Origin: Avena insularis
Lineage: Eukaryota > Streptophyta > Magnoliopsida > Poales > Poaceae
Length of the DNA: 64,000 nucleotides
Assembly: GCA_023614405.1 (NCBI GenBank)
Contig: CM042691.1
Span: 182,068,427 to 182,132,426 of the forward strand
Reading direction: 5' to 3'
How positions within the stretch are numbered: position 1 is the first letter of the stretch; the number at the start of each line of letters is the position of its first letter. Of this stretch, positions 32,393 through 44,218 are shown in pieces. The position numbers and the translations under genes are program-made. The notes below the pieces were generated by a model. That model saw nothing but the letters and a program-made list of their open reading frames with translations, searched no databases and was not told where the DNA came from.

Positions 32393-33768
32393 GTACTTCC
32401 CACTCAGGTACGCTTGTTGTAAATGTTGTGGACATTCTTCTCACTGATTCCTATTTTAACTCTTGGGTATTTGATAACGGATCGGTTGCTCCTATTTGCA
32501 ATTCGATGTAGGGGCTAATAAGGACTAGAGAAGTGAAGAAAGGCGAAGTGGATTTTCTCTTCGGAAATAAAGCAAGGGCTGCTGCATTGTTCGTCAGCAT
32601 CATGCAACTTCACCTTCTGTCGGGATTTATTATGGAGTTGAATAATTGTTATTACATTCCTAGTATGGGTCAAAACATTTTATCACCTTCATGTTTGATG
32701 AGGGATGGTTATTCATTCGCGAGTGCAAACAATGGTTGTGTAATCTCTAAGAATGATATGTTTTTGGCTAATGCTCCCATTGTGAATGGGTTATTTATTT
32801 TAAATCTTGATGATGCATCTATTTACAATGTTAGTGCTAAAAGGCTTCGGGCTAATGATTTGAGTCCTACCTATTTATGGCATTGTCGTTTGGGGCATAT
32901 AAGTGAAAAGCGCATGAAGAAGCTCCATGGTGATGGTCTTCTAACTTCGTTTGATTTTGAATCATACGAGACATGCCAGGCTTGTTTACTTGGAAACATG
33001 ACCAAATCTCCTTTTTCGGGTTTACCCGAGAGAGCGACAGACTTGTTGGAACTCATACATACTGATGTGTGTGGACCAATGAGCACGACAACTAGAGGAG
33101 GATATCACTACTTCATTACTTTCACTGATGATTTCAGTAGATATGGTTATGTCTATTTGATGAAGCATAAGTCTGAAACTTTTGAAAATTCCAAGGAGTT
33201 TCAGAATGAGGTAGAGAATCAACATGGCAAGAAAATAAAGGCCTTGCGATCTGATCGCGGAGGTGAATATTTGAGTAACGAATTTAGAAATCATCTTAAG
33301 AGTTGCGGAATTTCACAGCTCATGCCGCCCGGAACGCCTCGAAGAAACGGGGTCTCCGAACGGCGCAATCGAACTTTGTTGGACATGGTTCGATCGATGA
33401 TGAGCCAGTCAGATTTAACATTATCATTTTGGGGTTATGCTCTAGAAACGACAGCTTTCACACTTAACATGGTACCATCTAAATCTGTAGTTAAGACACC
33501 ATATGAGATGTGGACTGGAAAGAATCCCAATTTGTCTTTTCTAAAGATTTGGGGATGTGATGCATTTGTCAAGCGGCTTCAGTCAAACAAGCTAACACCC
33601 AAATCGGATAAGTGCATTTTCGTGGGATATTCGAGGGAAACCTTAGGGTATTACTTCTACAACCGAGAAGAGGGCAAAGTGTTTGTCGCTCATAGCGGTG
33701 TTTTCCTAGAGAAAGAGTTTCTCACAAAGGGAACGAGTGGAAGGTCGGTGCGACTTGAAGAAGTTTAA
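32393..33768 (+). pseudogene. Element F protease and integrase
   Basis: The protease segment reads WVFDNGSVAPICNSM and then a TAG at 32509-32511. The active-site triplet is Asp-Asn-Gly (Asn codon 32476-32478) where copia proteases have Asp-Thr/Ser-Gly. From 32533 a 411-aa frame holds the GAG-pre-integrase region (LWHCRLGHISEKRMKKL) and the integrase core with HTDVCGPM, LRSDRGGEYLSNEF and NGVSERRNRTLLDM, so all three catalytic acids are present. It stops at 33768. Confidence 0.9.
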
Positions 33769-33831
33769 GATGACCTAGTTGGGGATGCTTCTACAAGTGA
33801 TGCTATTGTAGCATACCAAGTTGAGGAACCC

Positions 33832-34917
33832 ATGGCAATAGAAGCACCACAACCACGAAGATCGGCGAGGCTCCGTGAAACACGAGAATTATTATTGTTA
33901 GACAATGATGAGCCTGCGACCTATGCAGAAGCGATGATGGACCCAAACTCTGAGAAATGGTTGATCGCCATGAGATCCGAGATAGAGTCCATGGAAGACA
34001 ATCAAGTTTGGAACTAGGTTAACCTGCCTGATGGTTTTAAAGCCATCGAGTGCAACTAGATCTATAAGAAGAAGATTGATATGGATGGAAATGTTTACAT
34101 CCATAAAGCTTGACTTGTTGCAAAAGGTTTTCGAAAAGTTCAAGGAGTTGACTACGATGAGACTTTCTCTCCCATAGAGATGCTTAAATCTATACAGATC
34201 ATTCTAGCCATTGCTGCACATTTCGACTATGAAATATGGCAGATGGGTGTCAAGACGGCTTTCCTAAATGGAATCCTAACTGAGGACGTGTATATGATGC
34301 AGCCCGAAGGTTTTGTCGATCCAAACAATGCTGGAAAGCTATGCAAACTTCTAAAGTCTATTTATGGGCTAAAGCAAGCATCTTGGAGTTGGAACATTCG
34401 ATTTGATGAAGTTGTAAAGGAGTTTGGCTTCATCAAAAACGAACAAGAACCTTGTGTTTACAAGAAGGAAAGTGGGAGAGCGCTGGTATTTCTAGTCTTA
34501 TATGTAGATGACATATTACTGATTGGAAATGACATTCCTATGCTCGTGTCTGTTAAGACCTTGTTGAAAAATAGTTTTTCGATGAAGGACTCAGGAGAAG
34601 CGGCATATATTCTAGGCATCAAGATCTATATAAATAGATCAAGGAGGCTAATTGGATTAAGCCAGAGTACATACATTGACAAAATGTTGAAACGGTTCAG
34701 CATGGAAGATGCTAAGAAGGGGTTCGTGCCCATGTATCACGGTATTAATCTCACTCAGTGTCCTTCGACTACTGATGAGCGTGAGCGCATGAGTAGGGTT
34801 CCGTATGCTTCGGCTATTGGATCCATCATGTATGGAATGATATGTACTCGCCCAGATGTTTCCTATACGCTCAGTATTACGAGCAGATATCAGGCCGATC
34901 CAGGTGAAGGTCACTAG
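33832..34917 (+). pseudogene. Element F reverse transcriptase
   Basis: The N-terminal part 33832-34017 has RRSARLRETRELLLL and MDPNSEKWLIAMRSEIESME, then a TAG near 34017. Further stops follow at about 34059 and 34112. The frame 34180-34917 has VKTAFLNGILTEDVYMMQPE, LCKLLKSIYGLKQASWSW and the catalytic YVDD at 34501-34512. The stops prevent expression. Confidence 0.9.
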
Positions 34918-35478
34918 ACAGCGGTAAAGAATATCCTTAAATCCTTGAGAAGGACTAAGGATGTGTTCCTAGTTTATGGAGGTGAGGATGAACTCAGTGT
35001 AAGGGGTTACATAGATGCGAGTTACCTTAACGACTCAGATGATTCCAGATCGCAATCTAGTTATGTGTTTGTCATGAATGGTGGTGCTGTGAGTTGGAAA
35101 AGTTCCAAGCAAGATACGGTGGCCTCCTCTTCAACATAAGCTGAATATATTGCCGCCTCGGAGGCTGCAAACGAAGTTGTTTGGATTAGGAATTTCCTGA
35201 TTGCTCTTGGTGTGGTTTAGGGTGCGTCCAATCCCATGGACGTTTATTGTGACAACAATGGTGCTATTGCACAAGCCAAGGAACCTAGACAGCACCAGAA
35301 GAACAAACATATTGCATGCGTTACCATCAGATTTGTGAGTTCGTTGAGGATGGTAGTGTCATGATATGCAAAATACATACAGACTCAAATGTTGTTGATC
35401 CTTTTACAAAGTCACTCCCACAGCCTGCGCATGAGGCGCACGCAAGAGCAATAGGTATTAGATACATTCTAGATTGAC
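34918..35478 (+). pseudogene. Element F RNase H and pol end
   Basis: 34945-35139 carries GYIDASYLNDSDDSRSQSSY and GGAVSWKSSKQDTVASSST, followed by a stop where the conserved Glu-Tyr string AEYIAASEAANEVVWI resumes. Another stop falls after LGVV near 35218. YCDNNGAIAQAKEPR and the terminal RYILD with TGA at about 35476 finish pol 20 bp before the LTR. Confidence 0.85.
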
Positions 35479-35484
35479 TCTAGT

Positions 35485-35497
35485 GCAAGTGGGAGAT
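35485..35497 (+). other. Polypurine tract of element F
   Basis: GCAAGTGGGAGAT directly before the right LTR, the usual BARE/Angela PPT (AAGTGGGAGA). Confidence 0.9.
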
Positions 35498-36790
35498 TGA
35501 AGTAAATATGCCCTAGAGGCAATCATAGAGATGATTATATTTCTTATGTATCCATGAGTTATTGTAATGTTCCTTGAATATCTATATCAGGCAACTTGTA
35601 TTGATTGGCAATTATGTGAATTGTTTGTGAAACTGTTTACTTGTATGGTTATTTAATAGTTGTTCCTAGTCGGAATTCATGTGAGGACACATGTGAATAT
35701 TAGACTAGCACATCGATTGGTTGATGACTATGTTTCGCAAGTCATAGACATGGAGATGTCAAATCAATGATGTGGACACATGTTATAAACATGGGGTTGG
35801 ATTGACCCAACTTGAGACTGGCAATTAGTTGCAGCTCTCTCTATACACATCGTGTACGTTTTATCCTTAGACCTGAGATTGCCGCATGTACTTGAGATGT
35901 GGATCGACCTACTTTGGGCCTATCAAACGCTACTCCGTAACTGGGTAGTTATAAAGGTAGCTTTCGGATTTGTCCTGAAGCTTGCTGCAAGGCTGGTCAA
36001 TCAAGATGGGACTTGCTCCTCTCTACCTGAGAGAGATATCTCTGGGCCCCTCGAGTGATTGGATACAGAAATGCATGCTCGTGATACATATGGTTAAGAG
36101 TTAACCTAGTAAAGGGATTCCGAATCACAGTATCGAGAAAGGGAGGCCAGCTTGGAGCTAGACCAAATATCATGAGGCAAAGGGAAAGGCATGTACTAAA
36201 CCTTGTGATGGTTCGTCCGATATGATCTTTGTATGCGTTTAGGAGTTGGCACGTCTTGCTAGAGGCCGCTACCAACTATTTACATAATAAGTGTATTCGT
36301 GGCATGTCTATATGTACATGAACCTATAGGGTCACACATTTAAGGGGCTAGAAGCCTAATGAGGATTGGATCCGAATTACACCAGGCTTAGGCTACTAAT
36401 GGGCTGCTAATGTAGAAGCCCACTAGGGACGCCTATATAAGAGAGGGTGGGTCGTGCTGACCAGGGTTATACCATTCCACCTAGCCGCCACTCCTCACGC
36501 CTGTGTTGCACGCACGGACCTAGCAGTCCGGCGTCTGACGCTTCCACCCTGTACGTGTGGATACCTCGGAGGCGCTGCATCTGTAGTGCTTGGACGAGCC
36601 ACGCAAGGGGAGCTTCTCGTGGGACGAGAACGAGGAGGAGACGTTGATCGTCTACACTGGCTCGACGCTCTTCATCAAGTTCTGCAACTGCGTGTCTAGT
36701 GGTAATCCCGTGATCTATGAAAACAGTAATCCTTGTTTACGCGGTAGAAATTTTTGATTTGCGCTAGTCTAGCCTACCCGTATCCCTTCA
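35498..36790 (+). repeat. 3' LTR of element F (1293 bp)
   Basis: It starts TGAAGTAAATATGCC, ends TATCCCTTCA, and is followed by the TSD GCATA. TATA box at 36434-36440. Confidence 0.93.
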
Positions 36791-36795
36791 GCATA

Positions 36796-37590
36796 TCCTG
36801 CAGATGAGTTGGGGCAATACTTTGGGCTATGGCCGGTTCCTGGTTGATGCATCATTCGACGGTTGCGGTTCTCATTGGCTTGGTTGATCTTGCCTTCCAT
36901 CTGGATTACAGAATCTACTAAGGCTTCAATGTAAGCAAAAGTAATGTTGACTAATACCGTCTGCATCTTATCATGCAGACCATTCAAGAATCTCTCCTTC
37001 TTCTTGGCTTTAGTGTCAATATCATCTGGTGCATACCTAGCTAATGATAGAAATTTGTCATGGTACTCAACTACTGTCATCCTCCCTTGCTTCAATTGTT
37101 TGAATTCATCTCTCATCCTCTTGACTAAACCCGGTGGCACATAGGTTCGGCTGAACATGAGTTTGAATTCATCCCAAGTCATCATTTGTCCTCCATTCAT
37201 GGTGTGAATGCTATTCCACCAAGCTCTTTCATCACCTGCCAGATAATGGGTGGCAAACAGTACTTTCTCATTGGCCTCCACCCTTGCATCTTCTAAGTTG
37301 TTCTCCATGGTCTGCAGCCAGTCATCAGCATCTAACAACTCTTCAGACTTACTAAATATGGGTGGATTGGTGTTCTGAAAGTTCTTGAGTTTAGATCCAT
37401 GATTATCCTGGTTTCCATGGCCTTGATTATTATTGGCCATCTGAGCTATATGTTGAAGGGTGGCTAAGTTGGCTTGACGTTCGGCTCTTTCAGCTTCACG
37501 GTCAGAAACCAACATTTGCAAGATTTGCAGCATTGGGTCCTGAGATAAGCTGTTCCATCCACGAGGCATATGAAGATTGAGATATATCAT
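36796..37590 (-). pseudogene. Element D gag, main domain
   Basis: Starts MIYLNLHMPRGWNSLSQDPM at 37590. It has LLDADDWLQTMENNLEDARV, ATHYLAGDERAWWNSIHTMN, WDEFKLMFSRTYVPPGLVKR and FKQLKQGRMTVVEYHDKFLS, a clear and unbroken plant gypsy gag domain. It is interrupted by F after PNSSAGYA and continues at 24938. The gag packages element RNA. Confidence 0.9.
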
Positions 37591-37818
37591 GAGACAAGAG
37601 GGAAATTTCTAAGGTTCATGGATTTGTTTTTGAAAAGTTTTTAAACTTTGAGTTTGACTCTGGTTTTGCCAACTAGCAACTTGCTTTTCATTCATTCATA
37701 GCACACAATACAAACACACACCACACTAAGGTAATAGATGGTTTTAAGAACCATTCTGTGAAGCTACGATACAGTGGGACCGGATACAACTCACACCTAC
37801 GATAGTGCTCAAGTGCTA
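37591..37818 (-). other. Spacer between additional ORF and gag of element D
   Basis: 228 bp, AT-rich, no ORF. Translation of gag would need a second initiation, splicing or subgenomic RNA. I see no clear splice pair. Confidence 0.4.
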
Positions 37819-38604
37819 CTACTCATCAGAGTCGGTGGCTTCATCATCATCAATGAAGGTGGAATCATCATCATTAGTGTGGAAGTCCATGGCTTGGTCC
37901 TCTAGGTAGTCATCATCATCGCTAAGGTAGGAGTAGGGATCTCCGCAGATATCTTCCCCTGCATTCTCCCTCTCCTCAAGATGCATGTCCCAATCATGGA
38001 TGGTCTCCTCCAAGTCTAACACTTTGTGACGAAGGCGAGCAATGATGCGATCCTTCTTGTCACATAGACAGCGAAATGACTTGTGCTCCTTTGCAAGGAT
38101 GGCGAGGGTCTGGTCCTTCTTGACTGCAATGGCATAGTTGTGGTTGGCATATGCGCGGGCGTTGTCCAACTCCTTCTGCCTGTCATACATCATGAAACTA
38201 AGATGATCCACGTGATGCTTCAGCTCCGGGTGGCCTGGTACCTCCAATGGTTGTCCCATAGCATCACGCCTTGCATAGTAATCAAAGCGAGTACCCTTGA
38301 TCTGGTTGATGCTTTGCCCACACAGACAGGCAAGAGCTTGCTGCATAGCCCTGGCAAGTCCGTCTAGCCAGTTTTTCTCCCTCGAGCTAAATTGGATCCC
38401 CTCTGAGGTGGGTGCCTCCATCTTGCTTCTGAGATTGGCAAGGATCAGTCATTGTAGTTCTCCTCCTTGCTGATCGTTGAGCTGTGCTTCGAAGAACTCG
38501 GGGTGCGGGTTCTCAAGAAGTTCTAAGAGTTGGTCTAAATCACGCTCAAAGATGAGCTGTCCTCCATTGCCCATCTGGTAGAACTTGTTATACTTGACGT
38601 CCAT
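37819..38604 (-). pseudogene. Element D additional sense ORF between PBS and gag
   Basis: The ATG at 38604 opens a frame MDVKYNKFYQMGNGGQLIFE that meets one TGA at 38449-38451, explicable as CGA to TGA. It continues, in the same frame, through MEAPTSEGIQFSSREKNWLD to 37819. It is about 261 residues. The middle is charged and helical (KDRIIARLRHKVLDLEETIH), suggesting a coiled coil, and the tail is strongly acidic (DSTFIDDDEATDSDE). It is 228 bp upstream of gag on the same strand. I do not recognise the product. Element B has no such ORF, since its whole leader is only 490 bp. Extra ORFs before gag are known in some plant LTR retrotransposons. Confidence 0.65.
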
Positions 38605-38818
38605 CTACAAGAATGTAGGATAAGTAAGTTAGTGAGGTGATCAAGTGTGTCCAATTTTATGTAAGTTGGCAAGAATTTTTTGAGGAACATGAATTTTCTT
38701 GAAAGAATCTAAGTGATAAGAATGAGAATAAGTTTTCATAAATAATCCTTTCTTTTGTTTTGAAACTATGTTTTTGATTCAAGCATCCATTATAACTAGG
38801 GTCTCCTATGGTCAGGAT

Positions 38819-38831
38819 GGCTCTAATACCA
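38819..38831 (-). other. Primer binding site of element D (initiator Met tRNA)
   Basis: The minus strand reads TGGTATTAGAGCC, the iMet PBS with the same C to T change as in element B. It is 3 bp from the LTR. Confidence 0.87.
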
Positions 38832-38834
38832 ACT

Positions 38835-41800
38835 TGTCAACACCCAGATTTTTAATCCCAGATGCCTGTTATGCCATACATCGCAATCCTAGGATTATCA
38901 TTTTTGCGAGACATAACAGATTGGTACCATAGTTCATCATCCATTAGAAACCATAATAAAGGTCTTACATATAAAGGATCTCATGATACAGTCTTAATAC
39001 AATCAACACATCGGAATAATAATAAGGGTAGCATGGTCACGGATCCATCTTCAGGGTCACATGTAATGCTGACGATGGGAGCTGATCCTAGTTGTCATAG
39101 ACTTCCTGCTGTCCATCATCCTGGTAGTCCTCCTCATAGTCTGGCCATAGGAATGTCCAGGGACAAAGCCATGAGTACTCTTTAAGTAATCGTAAACTAA
39201 TACTAATAAGTAAGTAGTTTGAGTAGGAATCCTAAGCTCTAGGTTTATTTGCAAAAAGCCAGGTTTATCTCTAACTGATTTTAGAAGTAAAGAAAACTAA
39301 CTTCAAGTTTTACAACACCTAAGTGGGAACTTAGTTTTCATGTTCACAACCCTGTTGTGGTCAATTCAAATTCATAGTTCATTTCACATGTCATTTTGAA
39401 AACATCTGACGACGGAACAGTATGGCGACTCCAACTATCCATAACCGCGGACGCGGCTATTCGAATAGTTTGACACTCTGCAGATATTGTACACTTTCAC
39501 CACAACATTCGATACATCCATCAGGAACAATCCTGAATCACCATACTCAGTATGCGGATAATTAATCGTAACCTTTCGATTACACACCCTTGTATAGGCA
39601 CCTCCCCTATGAGTTTGGCCTCCCAACCATGACCATCTGTCATCTTGGGAACCGCATAGGTGGACAATCATCAAGAGGTAGCCTCAGCTCAAACCTCTTC
39701 TGCAAGGGAACCATACTAAGATATATAAACTTCTAGTCAAGCCCTACCCAAATTCGGCTATTGTGGTTGTACGGTAAACTTGGAATGGTATCGCATCCGA
39801 ACCCAACCACCAGTTTTATAAAGGGCTAAGGCTCATGCCTCAACATTTTCATCATCCAAATCATCTAGTGTTCATAACACATGTCAACACATTTCATTAG
39901 AATGAGTCATCATTCCAAGGTTTTCATAATCATTTTCACCAAGTATTCCCATCTAAAGTGATCAACTTTTATGCTTAGCACTAGCCACTATAGTTATGGG
40001 TAATCACTAATTAGGTGTGCAATCAAGTGTGACTTATCCAAATCTAGATCTCATGCCTTAGTATGACATTTAGTTATAACTAACTTAGTCCAAGTTTTAT
40101 GCTCTTTATGCTACCTCTAATATCTTTCCAAAACTCACAAAACACTAACTAGAAGTAAATAAAGAACTTTGATAAAGAAATAAAAGAATAAAGCTTGCAA
40201 GTAAAACTGGGATTTGGTATAATCAAGTTTGCATAACCAAAGCATGCCTAAGGTCTCTAGTTTGCATAGTTATCATGCAAGTGTTAGCTTTCTTGAGTAG
40301 TGTAGTGATTGAAGTTCTCTTCTTCGTCTTCTTCTTCTTCGTAGTCCCCTTCCTCCTCGTATCCTTGGTCGGTACTAACGTCTATAAATAAATACGAGGT
40401 AAACAATCACCAAACAATACTTAACTATTTCTATTTGGCACACAAAGGTTCACAATAGATGATATAGTATCATCACAATCATCACATGAAATAAATACCT
40501 AGTTTTATTTATTATATTTTGGAAAAGTAATTTCTACTCATTGAAAACTACTTAAGATTTAATATTCTCCTATTAAAATATGGGATCATGTTGACACATG
40601 TCATCAACACATATTTTAATACTTGGGAATGTGAGTTAAAGTGGTGTCACAATTTAATAGGGTTTAACATTATTATTTTAAATAATTAAAGTGACTAGAA
40701 ATGCCTATGGGGCATTCTTTTAATACTTGTCCAAGATCACTGCATGTAAGCCTACATATTTTTACATATTCAGAAAGATCTTGTCAAATGTGATTTTTGA
40801 GAGTTGGAATCAACTCAAAAGCATTTATGGTTGATCTTTGAAAAATGTTTGAATGCAGAAAAGTCTCTGCCTTGTTATTTTTACTATAGGTGATCTATAA
40901 TTTGAAATGGTTTGACTCCAACAGGCTTGGATTAATAATTTCAATATCTTTCTAACAAAATTGGTTTCATGCAATTTGATTTAGTAAAACTCTCTGAATT
41001 GATTTTCGAATCTACTGACAGAACTAGGTTTGAACTAAATTGGAAAATCTATATTTGAATCTACTGGGTTGCGCGGGAGTGTTACTGGGCTGGCCTAATC
41101 TGCACAGCGTGGCGCAGAGGGCTACTAACAGAGGGGTCCCACTAGTCAGCGACTCTGTCCTACCGAAATGGTATCCTTCAATCTAGGCCCTACAATTATA
41201 ATCTGATCTAGCGGCTGAGGTTCATCATCGACGACGAACAACTCCGGCGAGGTCTAAACCCTAACGCGGCGGTGAGGGTCGTTTGAGGCTCACCAGGGCT
41301 CCAGCTAGGGTCGGCGATGGGGGCGAACGATGTTTTCGACAACGACGGTTCGAATGCTGGTCGCGGCTGCTCCTGGGGCGGCTCCAATCGATGGCTCCTT
41401 TCTTATGCAGCGGCGGGCTCCGGTGAAATTCCGGCGGTGCGGAGCTTGCCTTTCTCCGGGGAGAGGTGTGGCAGGTTGTATGAGGAGTGGGGAGTGGGAT
41501 GGTGTGGTGAATTGAGGCGGAGGGGGCCTCTATTTATACACCGGTGAGGGGACCGAGCGGGATGGGTTGGCTTCTTTGGTGATGACAGTACAACGGGCTA
41601 GCGGCATGACTAAGGGTAGGGGCGACGCGGTGCTCCCTGGCGGTCATCACAAGCTTAATGGTACGACACGGGGTGGTCAAGGATGGTCGGGCGCGGGAGG
41701 TTCTCTGCGCAAAACTGGCGGTGTTCGAGACGGCGCACAGGTGCTATGGGTCACGCGGCAACGAACGGGGATGTCTAGGAGCTAGCTGGTGTTAAGGCAA

Positions 41801-42747
41801 GTGTGTGCACGCGCGGTGAGGGCGAGGCGCAGCGCACGCGATCTGGTCGAATGCGGCGCTCTGGCGCGCTCTCGGCACGGCGTAGATAAAGTGGGCGCGT
41901 CTGTGCTAGTGTGGTCCATGGCATGGCTACGGGCAAGGGCTGGACATGGGGTGGCGGTGCACGGTCGCCTGTCTTCTGGACATCGTGGCAGAGGGCGGAG
42001 TGGCGGCGGTGCACTGGCGCAACGGCAAAGGGGGGTTGCGTGTCTGGTGCTGCTAGAGGCTGGGGAGACAGGGGGAGTGCAATGGGGGCAATTGGTTGAA
42101 TGATCACTGCTCAAAATAGTGTAGTTAGGCAGAGTTTGAATTGTGTCTACCAGGTGTTTTATTAAATGGCCAAAAGAATTCAAGTTTGAAAATTTTGAAT
42201 GAAATTTGGTGAGTGCTCTGGTCAAATGCTTGGTAGTATATGGTTGCTTGGATTTGTCTAGGTGAACTGGTTTGAGTGGTTTTTGAGAAATGGTGATCTT
42301 AGTACTTACACTTGAATCAATTTTGAATTGTCATTTGAATAGATTTGAAATCTGTTTCTGTTGGTTTTCAAAGTGGGCTTGGGTTAAATTTTACTTGGTA
42401 TAGCAAGGGGTTAAAAGAATTGGATTTGTTTCTGTTAGTAAACTTGGGCTAGGAACACTCAAAGTGGTCTAGTGGTTAACTTTGGTCAAAATGACCATTT
42501 GCTTATATATCTTATTTTTTATTTTCTCTTCATTTGATTCTGCTTGGAAATGATCTAGATGATGTTGTTTTCATATTTGAACCAATCCTTGCCATTCATA
42601 GCAATCAAACATGGCATTGCAAGCATTCATGCATTCATCACACACAAACACATGCATTCATATTAATTTAATAGCAAAAGTTTTGTTAGCCCTAAACTTG
42701 GGTGATTAGATCTTGATAATCTTGTTTAATATTTTTGGGATGTTACA
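38835..42747 (-). repeat. 5' LTR of element D (3913 bp)
   Basis: It starts TGTCAACACCC and ends GGGATGTTACA. Its last 457 bp match 20192-20646. It includes a conserved block at about 39418-39500, and a GC-rich block at about 41090-42100 with overlapping ORFs that I do not accept as genes. A CTTCTT-rich microsatellite-like tract lies at 40317-40365. Confidence 0.9.
41090..42100. other. GC-rich block in the element D LTR
   Basis: Comparable to blocks in the B and G LTRs. The ORFs 41317-41547 (+) and 41775-42225 (-) give Gly/Arg- or Pro/Ala/His-rich products without motifs. Probably promoter/leader sequence. Confidence 0.5.
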
Positions 42748-42976
42748 TGAAGTTTCTTTCTGATCTTTGGGCAAATAGGACCAACCCAATTCATTCTCTC
42801 TTTATTTTTGGTGTATATCCTAGTCTGTAATTGTGACTTGATTGTTGCAAGCATTGCAAGCACATGTAGTTCTCTAGCATCCAAGATGTATCTGATGTGA
42901 TAGAATATAAAGAAAGGTAAAGATGGTAGCTCTACTAAACAAGATGATCCAAATATAAAGCAAGGTATAGATGGTA
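42748..42976 (-). other. Intron of the MULE transposase gene, site of element D insertion
   Basis: The exon ends in ...CEAFNK and GTAAGC begins the intron at about 42976 (minus strand). D has inserted 229 bp into it. A 24-bp motif, GGTAWAGATGGTAGCT and flanks, occurs twice at 42914 and 42962. The rest of the transposase gene is absent from the window, lost in the deletion near 19780-20191. Confidence 0.65.
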
Positions 42977-44146
42977 GCTTACTTGTTGAAAGCTTCACAA
43001 TTGTTGTTAAGTAGGATGTCACATTTGGGCAGGTCACTCTGAAAAACTCTTACCCATGTCTTTGGATCCAAATTATCCAACCTTGAATGAGCATTTGAAT
43101 TAATTAATTTCATTTCATCCATGTGCTTATCATAGAGAGTAACTGTGTTGCTCCTAGCTATCTTCCATAGATGGTTCTTTAGTACATCACCCTTGAACAG
43201 TTGCTGAAAGTTGTGCCACATGTGTCTCACAGAGAATCTATGTTCTGCATCTAGGAACACAGCTCTCACAGCATTTATAAGTCCCTGAAATTCACAGCAA
43301 GTGATGTTTAGTTGGATGATAGCAAGTACAGTTCAGTAAGATGATAGCTTTTACAATTCACAAGTATGAAATGAAGTACTTCTTGTACCTTTTGTTTCTA
43401 TGACATTATTGTCCAAGGGATAGTGTTGATTATTCCGAAATCAACCTTCAAGCTCTCCAAGCACCATGTCCAGGAAGCAGTATCTTCCACTTCTACAACA
43501 CCCACAACAATTGGGAAGATACAATCATTGGGATCCATCCCAACAGTTGTGAGCAACTATCCTCTGTACCTTGTTTTTAGGAAACAACCAACAATAAAGA
43601 TAACTGGCTTGCACCCTTGTAAGAACCCCCCTTTGCATGCTTCAAGACACATGTAACATTGTTGGAATCTTGAATTAGCATCTAGTGAAATCCAAAATGT
43701 GCTGCCTGGATCTCTCCTCTTTATCTCATTTCCAAAGTCCCATAGAATCTTGTATTGCTCCTCCTCATCTCCATATATGACTGTCATTGCAGTCCTTTTT
43801 GCCCTCTGCAATTTTCTCCTAGAAGGTGCCATATTCCAACCCTTTTGCACCACCCTTGAGAAATTTTTCAGGCTCATTCCTTGATCGTCTCTAAAGCTTT
43901 CTAAATATTTTCTACAATGAATTGAGCAGTGAATGCAGGTATTTTCCATTTGCCACTACAAGTGTTCTCACTTGTATACCTCTTTATCTGAAATGCCCCT
44001 GCCCTAGAATCACATGATGCCCAAATGTACCAAGGCCACTTGCTTTCACATACTGGCCTCACTCTCATATTGTCATTAATTGGCAACTTAATTGGTTTTC
44101 TGTGAATACAACTATATGTTCTGATGGCTTTTCTAAGCAAGTCCAT
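42977..44146 (-). pseudogene. Element H: Mutator-like transposase, DNA-binding and catalytic part
   Basis: The MuDR-type N-terminal domain is at 43901-44146 (VRPVCESKWPWYIWASCDSR). The linker YLESFRDDQGMSLKNFSRVV is followed by the MULE transposase domain (WISLDANSRFQQCYMCLEAC, FIVGCFLKTRYRG, then after a stop GMDPNDCIFPIVVGVVE). A GT-AG intron (43285-43388) precedes the next exon with FLDAEHRFSVRHMWHNFQQL and CDILLNNNCEAFNK. The first catalytic Asp of the usual DGC motif is Val here (codon 43590-43592). With the stop and frame breaks this is dead. It would have mobilised a Mutator-like DNA transposon by cut-and-paste. Confidence 0.85.
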
Positions 44147-44218
44147 GTTAGCAAATACTTGACCAACTACAAACTTGGGATCTTGTAGATCAACATATCT
44201 GAAAGTTTTGAACCTTAT

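Larger units (their letters stand above)
24939..36790 (+). mobile_element. Element F: BARE/Angela-like Ty1/copia retrotransposon
   Basis: Flanked by GCATA at 24934-24938 and 36791-36795. LTRs 24939-26232 and 35498-36790. PBS at 26234, gag with CCHC, protease, integrase, RT, RNase H and PPT all on the + strand. The copia order (integrase before RT) and the LTR start, close to the BARE/Angela consensus AAATATGCCCTAGAGGCAAT, support the group. Without solo LTR G it is about 7.9 kb. The LTRs differ by about 17 positions in the first 380 bp by eye. Its pol has stops, so it is not autonomous. Confidence 0.92.
20192..42747 (-). mobile_element. Element D: Tekay-like chromovirus with extra ORF, interrupted by E and F
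   Basis: Minus-strand order: 5' LTR (38835-42747), PBS (38819-38831), extra ORF (37819-38604), gag, protease, RT, RNase H, integrase, chromodomain, PPT and a truncated 3' LTR (20192-20646). A solo LTR (21348-21896) sits in integrase and a Copia element (24939-36790) in gag. With these removed the internal region is about 5.8 kb. The LTR ends differ by roughly 20 of 455 bp by eye. The insertion target is a MULE intron. No left TSD can be checked, since the left end is deleted. Confidence 0.88.

Noticed and set aside
41317..42225. Several long ORFs in the D LTR, including a 147-codon one
   Set aside because: Same GC-rich LTR context. The product is a Pro/Thr/His/Ala low-complexity chain.
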